A DNA stretch of 14,358 nucleotides from Bacteroidota bacterium (GTDB lineage: Bacteria > Bacteroidota > Bacteroidia > B-17B0 > Aurantibacillaceae). Below the pieces are notes generated by a model that worked only from the letters and a program-made list of their open reading frames with translations, searched no databases and was not told where the DNA came from. Shown here in pieces: positions 1-7,033 of this stretch. The first letter of the stretch is position 1; each line of letters begins with the position of its first letter. Made by a program: the position numbers and the translations under genes. The stretch is taken from positions 1 to 14,358 of the forward strand of contig JANYGR010000487.1 in the NCBI GenBank assembly GCA_025359355.1, written 5' to 3'.

Positions 1-1537
1 CACATTATATACTGGTCCTAAAAAGAATTACATAGATACCATCGATCGATGTTCGATTTTTTATAATTATAAAGTTCAAACATCCGATGCGCAAGGTTGC
101 GTTTCTCAATCTAATATTAATGGAGGATTATATCACGATGGCCAAGCGCCTCTTTTACCCTTATTAGATTCCGTGTCGGTTAATTCTAGTGGAGCATCTA
201 CTTTAGGCTGGCAATCCGCAGCTAGTACAGGAGCTACAAGGTATGTCATTTATAAATTCACTAATGGATTATGGATTGCGTGTGATACAATTAATGGAGG
301 AAATAATACTGCGTATACCTATACTAATGCCGCAACAGGTTCAGACACCTTTTGTATAGCCGCTTTAGATAGTTGTAAAAACATTACTATTCTTGGTCAA
401 GGTCAAACATCAATGTTCTTGTCAACTTCATACGATTTATGTTCTCGTTCAGCTAATTTAACATGGACACCTTACGGCAATTTACCCCAAGGTGTTTTTG
501 AGTATGAAGTATATTGTTCTATAAATGCTGGAACTTATAATAAGATTGGCACTTCAAATAGCACAACATATACTCATCCTAATTTAAATCCTGGGGATGC
601 GTATTGTTATTTTATAAGAGTAAAAAACGGCAATCAAACCATAACGGCAAGTTCTAATCAAACATGTCTTTTAGCTAAAGCTCCTTCTGGTCCTGCTTAT
701 GTATATATTAATTCTGTGAGTGTAAATGCAAGTAACCAAGTAGAGGTAACTTATTCTATTGATAATACAAAGGTTTATAAAGGTGCCGTTATTTTTAAAT
801 CAGTTGATAATGGAGTAACCTACAAACAATTATCCTATCAAGCATATTCAGCCGCGCCCTCTATTACATTCATTGATAAAGATGTAAAACCAACAGAGAA
901 AAATTATTATTATAAAATTCAATTGTCAGACAGTTGCGGTAATCCTGGAGTTTTCAGTGATTCGTCCAAAACAATCGTATTGCATGTGAGTAATGATAAT
1001 GCAAATATTTTTTATAATACACTTACATGGGACGATTATGCACATTGGTCTGGCAACGTTTATTCTTACAACATTTATAGAGCTATTAATGGTGTTTTTG
1101 ATCCTACGCCTATAACGAACGTGTTTTATGGCATTAGAACTTATGTGGATAATGTTGAGGGATATGTAAGCGATCAGGGTAAGTTTTCGTATTACGTGGA
1201 AGCAGTTGAAGGTGCTGGAAATATTTATGGGTTTAAAGATTCTGCTCGATCAAATATTGCTGATGCTTATGTTGAAGCTCACATCTTTGTTCCTAATGCC
1301 TTTGCTCCAAAAGGGATTAATAATATTTGGCTGCCAGTAGCGCAATACGTTGAAAAAACAGATTATAAAGTTAAAGTTTTTGATCGTTGGGGAACAACTG
1401 TTTTTGAAACCACCAGCGATACAGAAGGCTGGAATGGGGCAAATTCAACAGACGAAGTGTATGTATATTTAATAGAATATAAAAATGCTCGTGGCGAATA
1501 TATTCAACTAAAGGGGCACTTAAATCTCGTAAGATAA
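1..1537 (+). CDS. T9SS type B cargo protein with FN3-like modules, 5' partial
   Basis: This is the C-terminal part of a secreted surface or extracellular protein. The frame is open from base 2, giving 57 codons before the GTG at 173. That GTG lies inside the fold, so the true start is left of the window; about 511 residues are visible. Most of it looks like three or four fibronectin-III-like beta modules, with recurring patterns such as YVIYK, YEVYC and YNIYRAING and paired cysteines. The last ~85 residues form a gliding-motility-associated C-terminal domain (CHU_C/TIGR04131 type): FVPNAFAPKG, then VKVFDRWGTTVFET, GWNG and a final KGHLNLVR. In Bacteroidota this domain directs export by the type IX secretion system and surface attachment. 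It is more divergent than the two C-terminal domains further right: NGDG is missing and the flanking cysteines are absent. The TAA stop abuts the stop of the convergent gene. The ligand or function of the N-terminal part cannot be told. Confidence 0.9.
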   Translation, partial: TLYTGPKKNYIDTIDRCSIFYNYKVQTSDAQGCVSQSNINGGLYHDGQAPLLPLLDSVSVNSSGASTLGWQSAASTGATRYVIYKFTNGLWIACDTINGGNNTAYTYTNAATGSDTFCIAALDSCKNITILGQGQTSMFLSTSYDLCSRSANLTWTPYGNLPQGVFEYEVYCSINAGTYNKIGTSNSTTYTHPNLNPGDAYCYFIRVKNGNQTITASSNQTCLLAKAPSGPAYVYINSVSVNASNQVEVTYSIDNTKVYKGAVIFKSVDNGVTYKQLSYQAYSAAPSITFIDKDVKPTEKNYYYKIQLSDSCGNPGVFSDSSKTIVLHVSNDNANIFYNTLTWDDYAHWSGNVYSYNIYRAINGVFDPTPITNVFYGIRTYVDNVEGYVSDQGKFSYYVEAVEGAGNIYGFKDSARSNIADAYVEAHIFVPNAFAPKGINNIWLPVAQYVEKTDYKVKVFDRWGTTVFETTSDTEGWNGANSTDEVYVYLIEYKNARGEYIQLKGHLNLVR

Positions 1538-2053
1538 TTAATTATTAGCTTGCAATTCTTTAATTTGTTTTTTGAGTGTTTGAAATAATTCTGGAGTTTT
1601 CTGTGAGCCAATACGATAGGTAAAACCAGCGTTATCTTTTAATTCTATAAATTCATTTCCGCTCGTAAAAAATCTGATAATGCCTCTACTATGTAGATTG
1701 TAAACAGCTCTTCTAAAAATATTTTTTTTATACTTACTTTTTCTAATATGAGTAATTGTATCTAAATTAATTTTCACTCGACGAGCCGTCCAAAAACCAT
1801 CAATTACTAAATAACTTGAAAAAACAGTAATACGTGTGTGTAATACATATACAAGTGCAGTCGAAAGAATTAACATAAACATTCCTAATAAAAAAAATAT
1901 TTTACCTGAATTTGGAATGTCAATAGCAGGGTAATAGCCAATTCGGAACACAGCAACCTGAACAGGTTTTGGGTTTTCACTCCAATAATATCCCACAAAA
2001 CAAAATACTGTAATAAGTGTACGCCAAATAATACTAAGACGATTATGCCCCAT
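1538..2053 (-). CDS. Small two-TM membrane protein, possibly PH-like
   Basis: I do not recognise this 171-residue protein with certainty. It has two hydrophobic segments (about residues 8-24 and 50-72) joined by a short loop. A soluble C-terminal half of about 100 residues follows, with alternating beta strands and a closing amphipathic helix (ELFQTLKKQIKELQ). That order, with strands such as ITVFSSYLVIDG and FIELKDNAGFTYRIG before the helix, resembles bacterial PH-like domains on membrane anchors; this is inference from pattern only. The frame stays open upstream to 2209. I chose the ATG at 2053 because the upstream codons would translate a transcription terminator (2166-2202), the intervening residues look non-coding, and hydrophobic segment 1 starts just after this ATG. 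No clear promoter is visible in 2054-2165. The gene converges with the 1-1537 gene with no spacer. Confidence 0.7.
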   Translation of the reverse strand: MGHNRLSIIWRTLITVFCFVGYYWSENPKPVQVAVFRIGYYPAIDIPNSGKIFFLLGMFMLILSTALVYVLHTRITVFSSYLVIDGFWTARRVKINLDTITHIRKSKYKKNIFRRAVYNLHSRGIIRFFTSGNEFIELKDNAGFTYRIGSQKTPELFQTLKKQIKELQANN

Positions 2054-2165
2054 ATATTGTTTTTCGTCAAATAATGGCTTTTCTAATTGCACAGTTTTTT
2101 TATTAAAGGTACAAAAAAATAATTTACGACTTATGGGGAGTTCGGGAATTATATGGATTGGATAT

Positions 2166-2202
2166 AAAAAGCGAAAGTCTCGGCCACTACCCCGAGACTT
2201 TC
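2166..2202 (-). terminator. Rho-independent terminator of the lipoprotein/FadL unit
   Basis: There is a perfect 11-bp inverted repeat, GAAAGTCTCGG (2173-2183) and CCGAGACTTTC (2192-2202), with an 8-base loop. Read on the minus strand, the stem is followed by GC and then five T (2170-2166). It lies 28 bases after the stop of the 2231-3781 gene. There is no T tract on the plus side, so it acts for minus-strand transcription only. Confidence 0.85.
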
Positions 2203-2230
2203 TAACCAATTAATCTAGAACAAAACTATA

Positions 2231-3781
2231 CTAAAACTTACTGCCAATTGTTATACCAATAGTCGTGCCAGAATTTTTTAAAGTCGATTTATCCACATAA
2301 TTTGGATTATACATATAGTAATTTTCGCTACTTAAACTCTGGGTAAATGAAATGTCTACATAAAATTTATCTTTCCTAAATCCTATTCCCCCTGTATAAA
2401 ATGTTTTAACAAAATCTCCATTAAATTTATCTCCAAACGGACTACCATACATCGCATATCCTAAGCGAATAAATAATGGCTTAATATTTAATTCGCCACC
2501 AACTCTTAAATTAGATGATTTACTGTATTTACTTTTGATAGTTGCATTAACTCCTGTAAAAGTTGCTTGTCCTGTTTGTAATGAATTAGAGGTAGCATCC
2601 TGCAAAGATGCACTACTATAGTTAATAAAATCATAATCTATATTAACAGCACCCATTTTTTTGTACAAAAAGGCAATACTACCTGTTAACTTTAAAGGAG
2701 TGTAAATTTTATAACTAAATTTTCCTCCAGGAGATGGGGGATATGTAGAGGTATATGACCCTGTATTATCAAATTCAGTTTTCATAGAATAAGAATATGT
2801 ATCCGTTAAGTTATAAACAGTGGGTGTAACAAAACTTACACCTAAACGCATAAAATCTGTAGCTCTATAAATTGCTCCTAATTTTAAATTATAACCAGTC
2901 CCAGTTGTTTTATAAGTTTCTTGGTAACTTAAGTCTTTGAATCCGCCAAGCAAAACGCCTGTTTGTGTATCAGAATAAATATTAATAGGATAATTGTAGG
3001 TTGTACTATATGAAGCTCCATTTTTTTTAATTCGCATCGAATCGTTAACATCAGATTCGCTATATACAGAATTATAACTATATGAAACGGCTTCAATACC
3101 TATGGCTGCTCCTATATATAATTTATCTTTATATCCGTATGCATAATTGATGTTCCAATCATTTACTCGACCAGTAGTTTGTATACTTTTCGATTGTTTT
3201 AAATCATATTTTGTATTAACAAAACTATAATACTTGCCATTTAAGGTATCTAAGACATAAGTTTCATAACCTAAGCCTGCAAATCCTCCATCTAAATTAG
3301 ATACGGATACATTTTTTGCAGTAGCTAGCATATCTTGCGTAATGCTTTTATGATTACTCATGCCTTCAATCAAAGTGCTATTATTAAAATTTACAACCTG
3401 ATTACATCCTAAACCTAAGGCATGATGGTTATCTTTATTTGTTTTACTATCCCAAGCGCCAACTAGAGTTAACCCATTAAAATTGACATTTGCTTTTAAA
3501 CTATTATTTACTTCTCCATTATGAGTAGCATCTACCGAATTGAAAAGTAAGCCTAACGATAAATTAATATCTCCTTTTTTGTATAAGCCTATACCTGCTG
3601 GATTAATCCCCATACAAGACCCATCGGCTCCTAACGCTCCAAAAGAACCAGCCATAGCCTTACTTCGAGCAGTTCCTCCAAAATAAGTTTGAGAATATCG
3701 CATGGCATCAATGTCATTTTGGGAAAAAAGTTGCGTTGATAACAACAAGCTAAATGTTGTAATGATATTTAAAATTTTCAT
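2231..3781 (-). CDS. OmpP1/FadL-family outer membrane protein
   Basis: This encodes a predicted outer-membrane beta-barrel of 516 residues, in the usual range for Bacteroidota members of the OmpP1/FadL (Toluene_X) family. E. coli FadL in this family takes up long-chain fatty acids; the substrate here is unknown. A signal peptide (residues 1-20, ending LFSQ) is followed by the family's N-terminal region: RYSQTYFGGTARSKAMAG, then GALGADGSCMGINPAGIG (NPAGIG at 60-65). The rest alternates amphipathic strands rich in Tyr, Asn and Gly, and the chain ends in Phe (IGITIGSKF), as expected of a barrel recognised by the BAM machinery. The gene lies 80 bases downstream of the lipoprotein gene on the same strand and is followed by a terminator at 2166-2202. 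I see no clear promoter in the 80-base gap, so co-transcription is likely. Bacteroidota homologues are often labelled 'hemin receptor' without good support. Confidence 0.88.
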   Translation of the reverse strand: MKILNIITTFSLLLSTQLFSQNDIDAMRYSQTYFGGTARSKAMAGSFGALGADGSCMGINPAGIGLYKKGDINLSLGLLFNSVDATHNGEVNNSLKANVNFNGLTLVGAWDSKTNKDNHHALGLGCNQVVNFNNSTLIEGMSNHKSITQDMLATAKNVSVSNLDGGFAGLGYETYVLDTLNGKYYSFVNTKYDLKQSKSIQTTGRVNDWNINYAYGYKDKLYIGAAIGIEAVSYSYNSVYSESDVNDSMRIKKNGASYSTTYNYPINIYSDTQTGVLLGGFKDLSYQETYKTTGTGYNLKLGAIYRATDFMRLGVSFVTPTVYNLTDTYSYSMKTEFDNTGSYTSTYPPSPGGKFSYKIYTPLKLTGSIAFLYKKMGAVNIDYDFINYSSASLQDATSNSLQTGQATFTGVNATIKSKYSKSSNLRVGGELNIKPLFIRLGYAMYGSPFGDKFNGDFVKTFYTGGIGFRKDKFYVDISFTQSLSSENYYMYNPNYVDKSTLKNSGTTIGITIGSKF

Positions 3782-3861
3782 AAATATGTTTTATAATTCA
3801 GTGAAGTAATCATTAGATTTCTATTTATTTTAGATACAATTCAAATAGAATTTCTGAAAAT

Positions 3862-5283
3862 TTATCTTGGTCTACCGCCACCTCCGCCACCTCCGCCACT
3901 ATTTCTAGGCGAACCACCACCACCACTATTGTTATAATTTGGAGTAGGTGTATTATTCTGATAATTATTATTTCTTATAGGTTCTTGATAAGTTGGTTTT
4001 ATTTCTACAGGCTTATTTTCATACTGATTTCTTGTAGGTCTTGTATCAATATTATTATTGTTATTGATTGGTTGTTGTTCGTAGGTATTATTATTTTGTT
4101 GTTGGTAAGAATTATTATTTCTTACTCCATTATTACCATTAGTGTTTCCATTTGGATTAGAGTTAGTAGGTGTTGTATAAACATCAGCATTTGGCTCTGT
4201 TTTATGAATACCTTGATTTCCTCTTGTTGGGTTAGTATTTCCATTATTATCATAAATAACGGAAGGTTTAATGTTATTAGTGTTCTCCATCACATTACCT
4301 CTGCTATCTACTCTAATGGGGTTACTTTCATTCGTGATCTTAACTTGAGGTAAAAGCTCAAATTTAACTGCTTGATTTTGATGATCTTTAACAGAACTCA
4401 CAAGCCTGTTGTAATAATTATTATCATTTGAGTTAGATGTCATTCCAGCACTAGACGTTCTGTGTCCATTACCTCCTCCATGAGATTCACGAGGGCCGTA
4501 AGTATATTGACTGTTATTGTCGTAACTGTTATAATAGCCCCAACCGCTGTTATAGCCATTGCCATAATTATTGCCGTAATAACCTCCATAAGGATTATAC
4601 CCACCATATCCATAAGGATTGTAACCATAACTACCGTATCCATAAGAATTTCCATACCCGTATGGATAATTATTCCAGCCATTGTTATAGCCGTTATAAT
4701 TCCCGTAACCATAGCCATTATAATTTCCATAACCGTAACCATAAGAATTATTATAACAATAAGGATTATAGCCATTATAGCCATAACTAGGGTAACTATT
4801 CCACCCATAACTATTATAAAAATTTGCTTGAGGATTGTAGCTGTAATTATTGTAACTATTACCCCACCAACTATAACCGTTGTATACACTTACGCCGTAG
4901 CTGTATGGATTTTGATTGTACCAGTAAGAATTTGTATAATAGTTATCGTAGTAACTTAATCCATTAATATTGTTATTAAAACGTTTAACACGAGTTGCAT
5001 ATTCGTAATCGTAATAATCGTCGTATTTAAATTCCCTGTCTTTGTATGCTGGATTAGCATCATCTTTTGCTTTTTGCGCCAGACGAACATTTGCTAAAGA
5101 ATCTGAATAACGCTTATCAGCAGCGTCTTGTTGTTTCTTGCGGATAGCGGCAATACGCGCGGCTTCTTTTTTATCTTCAGTAGGATTTGCATACATATCA
5201 TCATTGTACGAAACCGTTTTTTGAGTCGCACAAGACGACATTAGCAAAATGGCTAAGCCTGAAATTATAACAAACTTGTTCAT
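3862..5283 (-). CDS. Tyr/Asn/Gly-rich lipoprotein of low complexity
   Basis: This is a predicted lipoprotein of 473 residues from the ATG at 5283. The signal peptide ends in a lipobox, LLMSSC, with Cys18 as the lipidated residue. The frame extends 12 codons further up (to 5319), but that would bury the signal peptide, so 5283 is preferred. Three regions follow: a charged, probably helical linker rich in Lys, Ala and Asp (about 36-76); a region made almost only of Tyr, Asn, Gly, Ser and Pro (about 110-263), including a direct repeat of YGYGNYNG at 183-198; and a disordered Asn/Gln-rich tail (about 320-450) ending in glycine runs and RPR. A short conventional stretch (about 288-318, YYNRLVSSVKD to LLPQVKI) may be the only folded part. 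The gene is divergent from proS and upstream of the FadL-family gene. I recall similar proteins near proS in other Bacteroidota, sometimes named 'vitellogenin II', a misleading composition-based label. Function is unknown; surface or periplasmic matrix roles are speculation. Confidence 0.85.
   Translation of the reverse strand: MNKFVIISGLAILLMSSCATQKTVSYNDDMYANPTEDKKEAARIAAIRKKQQDAADKRYSDSLANVRLAQKAKDDANPAYKDREFKYDDYYDYEYATRVKRFNNNINGLSYYDNYYTNSYWYNQNPYSYGVSVYNGYSWWGNSYNNYSYNPQANFYNSYGWNSYPSYGYNGYNPYCYNNSYGYGYGNYNGYGYGNYNGYNNGWNNYPYGYGNSYGYGSYGYNPYGYGGYNPYGGYYGNNYGNGYNSGWGYYNSYDNNSQYTYGPRESHGGGNGHRTSSAGMTSNSNDNNYYNRLVSSVKDHQNQAVKFELLPQVKITNESNPIRVDSRGNVMENTNNIKPSVIYDNNGNTNPTRGNQGIHKTEPNADVYTTPTNSNPNGNTNGNNGVRNNNSYQQQNNNTYEQQPINNNNNIDTRPTRNQYENKPVEIKPTYQEPIRNNNYQNNTPTPNYNNSGGGGSPRNSGGGGGGGGRPR
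4495..4953 (-). repeat. Tyr/Asn/Gly low-complexity coding repeat
   Basis: This part of the lipoprotein gene codes for short imperfect motifs such as YGYGNYNG, NPYGYGGY and YNPYG. On the plus strand it reads as degenerate ATA/CCATAA/CCGTA runs. The biased composition makes long open frames on the opposite strand and in another minus frame, but none looks like a real protein. Confidence 0.7.
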
Positions 5284-5310
5284 GTTATTAGTTTTTAAAT
5301 TATGAGATGA

Positions 5311-5339
5311 TTGATACATCTAATAAAAGTTTAAATTTG
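5311..5339 (+). promoter_or_regulatory. Predicted promoter of proS
   Basis: TTG at 5311-5313 and TAAATTTG at 5332-5339 are separated by 18 bases. This matches the Bacteroidota housekeeping sigma consensus TTG-N(17-23)-TAnnTTTG at every fixed position. Transcription should start near 5345, giving a leader of roughly 75 bases before the ATG at 5419. The match is by eye only. Confidence 0.6.
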
Positions 5340-5348
5340 CACGGGAAT

Positions 5349-5375
5349 GCACTGGTAAATTTACAAAATAAGTGC
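5349..5375 (+). other. Dyads in the proS leader
   Basis: The predicted leader holds a perfect 10-bp palindrome, GTAAATTTAC (5355-5364). It lies inside a short inverted repeat, GCACT (5349-5353) and AGTGC (5371-5375). It could be a weak hairpin, an operator, or part of the promoter for the divergent lipoprotein gene. The arms are too short to call a riboswitch or T-box. Confidence 0.2.
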
Positions 5376-5418
5376 CAGCAATTTTATAATAATTTTATTT
5401 TAACATTTGTTAATAAAT

Positions 5419-6897
5419 ATGAGTAAAGAACTTACAACACGCGCTGAAGATTATAGTAAGTGGTACAATGATTTAGTAGTAAAAGCAGATTTAGCTGATC
5501 ATTCAGCTGTAAGAGGTTGCATGGTTATAAAACCTCACGGTTATGCTATTTGGGAAAACATACAACAAACATTAGATAAAATGTTTAAGGACACGGGACA
5601 TGTAAATGCCTATTTTCCTTTGTTTATTCCTAAAAGTTTATTTGAAGCAGAGGAAAAAAATGCAGAAGGTTTCGCCAAGGAATGTGCTGTTGTAACTCAC
5701 TATCGTTTAAAAACAAATCCTAACGACAAAACTAAGTTAATTGTAGATCCAGACGCTAAACTTGAAGAAGAGCTCATCGTAAGACCTACAAGCGAAGCTA
5801 TTATTTGGAACACATACAAAGGTTGGATACAATCTTACCGAGATTTGCCTTTACTAATTAATCAATGGGCTAATGTTGTTCGTTGGGAAATGCGTACGCG
5901 ATTATTTTTACGCACAGCCGAATTTCTTTGGCAGGAAGGGCATACAGCTCATGCTACTAAAGAAGAAGCGATCACAGAAACTAAACAAATGTTAGATGTA
6001 TATGCTGATTTTGTTGAGAATTGGATGGCGGTGCCAGTTGTAAAAGGAGTTAAAACAGCTAATGAGCGTTTTGCTGGCGCAGATGATACTTACTGTATCG
6101 AAGCTTTGATGCAAGACGGAAAAGCTTTACAGGCGGGCACATCACACTTTTTAGGACAAAATTTCGCAAAAGCTTTTGATGTTAAATTTGTAACTAAAGA
6201 AAATAAACAAGAATATGTTTGGGCTACTTCTTGGGGCGTATCTACCCGTTTAATGGGAGCATTAATTATGAGTCATAGTGATGATAATGGATTAGTAATT
6301 CCTCCAAAATTAGCGCCTAATCAGGTGGTTATTGTTCCAATTTATAAGGGAGACGAAGGTTTAGCTAAAGTGAGTGAAGTTGCTTTGCAGATAAAAGCAA
6401 AATTAAATGCTAAAGGAATTAGTGTAAAATACGATAATAGAGATACCCAACGTCCAGGTTGGAAATTTGCAGAGTATGAATTAAAAGGCGTACCTGTTCG
6501 TATTGCTATCGGTGAGCGTGATTTGGCTAATGGAACAGTTGAAGTTGCACGAAGAGATACTTTAACTAAGGAAACAGTTAGTATTGAAGGCATAGATGTA
6601 TTAATTGAAAAATTATTAGTTGATATACAATCAAATTTATTTGAACGTGCTAAGCAACGTACTCAAGATTTAACGACCAAAGTAAATTCTTATGAAGAGT
6701 TTAAAAAAGTCTTAGATGAAAAAACAGGCTTTGTATTAGCTCATTGGGATGGGACTCCTGAAACAGAAGAAAAAATAAAAGAAGAAACCAAGGCAACTAT
6801 TCGTTGCATCCCGTTGAATAATGAACAGGAAGCCGGTACTTGTATTTACAGTGGGAAACCAAGTACACAAAGAGTTTTGTTTGCAAGAGCATATTAA
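5419..6897 (+). CDS. proS: Prolyl-tRNA synthetase (archaeal/eukaryotic-like type)
   Basis: Class II aminoacyl-tRNA synthetase that charges tRNA-Pro with proline, using ATP, in the cytoplasm. The 492-residue length fits the short ProRS type common in Bacteroidota, which lacks the editing insertion of the long bacterial type. Visible landmarks are motif 1 region RGCMVIKPHGYAIWE (32-46), the TSE loop in RPTSEAI (122-128), motif 2 RWEMRTRLFLRTAEF (155-169) with WQEGHTAH, LQAGTSHFLGQNFAK (237-251), motif 3 in SWGVSTRLMGALIM (271-284), an anticodon-binding domain from about 302 to 405, and the ProRS C-terminal domain to the final Tyr (VLFARAY). Only two cysteines (463 and 475) remain in that C-terminal domain, so a four-cysteine zinc site is not evident. 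The start is the ATG at 5419; an upstream in-frame TTG (5407) adds only four residues. It has its own promoter (5311-5339) and terminator (6935-6979), so it is probably monocistronic. Confidence 0.97.
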   Translation: MSKELTTRAEDYSKWYNDLVVKADLADHSAVRGCMVIKPHGYAIWENIQQTLDKMFKDTGHVNAYFPLFIPKSLFEAEEKNAEGFAKECAVVTHYRLKTNPNDKTKLIVDPDAKLEEELIVRPTSEAIIWNTYKGWIQSYRDLPLLINQWANVVRWEMRTRLFLRTAEFLWQEGHTAHATKEEAITETKQMLDVYADFVENWMAVPVVKGVKTANERFAGADDTYCIEALMQDGKALQAGTSHFLGQNFAKAFDVKFVTKENKQEYVWATSWGVSTRLMGALIMSHSDDNGLVIPPKLAPNQVVIVPIYKGDEGLAKVSEVALQIKAKLNAKGISVKYDNRDTQRPGWKFAEYELKGVPVRIAIGERDLANGTVEVARRDTLTKETVSIEGIDVLIEKLLVDIQSNLFERAKQRTQDLTTKVNSYEEFKKVLDEKTGFVLAHWDGTPETEEKIKEETKATIRCIPLNNEQEAGTCIYSGKPSTQRVLFARAY

Positions 6898-6934
6898 TCT
6901 ATCTATACTTTGCACTTTTATTAGTTCCCTAATT

Positions 6935-6979
6935 CAAATAACGACTTAACTAACTTAGGTCGTTATTTGTTTGTATTTA
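6935..6979 (+). terminator. Rho-independent terminator of proS
   Basis: CAAATAACGAC (6935-6945) pairs perfectly with GTCGTTATTTG (6959-6969). The stem extends inward by a U-G pair and TAA/TTA, leaving a 5-base loop (6950-6954). A T-rich run (TTTGTTTGTATTT) follows. It lies 37 bases after the proS stop and precedes the next gene's start, which supports separate transcription of the two. Confidence 0.8.
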
Positions 6980-7001
6980 GACGAACATTTTCATACATTT
7001 A
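6970..7001 (+). promoter_or_regulatory. Candidate promoter of the giant surface-protein operon
   Basis: TTTG (6970-6973) is followed after 20 bases by TACATTTA (6994-7001), which differs from the Bacteroidota TAnnTTTG element only in the last base. It would start transcription near 7007, about 27 bases before the ATG at 7034. The upstream element overlaps the tail of the proS terminator. Confidence 0.35.
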
Positions 7002-7033
7002 ACCTCACTTATCAAGTATATTTTTATATTTTA

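Noticed and set aside
2095..2125. Minus-strand promoter for the small membrane protein near TATTTTTTTG
   Set aside because: The spacing inside the element is two bases too long for TAnnTTTG and there is no convincing TTG upstream.
3815..3855. AT-rich imperfect inverted repeat between the lipoprotein and FadL genes (TTCTATTT / AAATAGAA)
   Set aside because: The stem is short and all A/T except one G-C pair, the loop is 16 bases, and no T tract follows on the minus strand, so it is not a credible terminator.
3985..4959. Long open frames on the plus strand, and a second minus frame (4440-4889), across the lipoprotein gene
   Set aside because: They come from the biased AT/Tyr/Asn codon content. 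Their products are Ile/Val/Met/Thr-rich strings with no domain logic, while the lipoprotein frame has a signal peptide, lipobox and clear regions.
5356..5381. Minus-strand promoter for the lipoprotein gene (TTG-N15-TAAATTTA)
   Set aside because: The spacing is shorter than the 17-23 bases expected and the last base of the -7 element does not match; I kept it only as a possibility.
5340..5418. T-box or other riboswitch in the proS leader
   Set aside because: The leader is only about 75 bases with very short dyads and no terminator hairpin, and T-boxes are not typical of this phylum.
6342..6593. Minus-strand open frame inside proS
   Set aside because: It lies opposite well-conserved proS sequence and has no start context or recognisable protein features.
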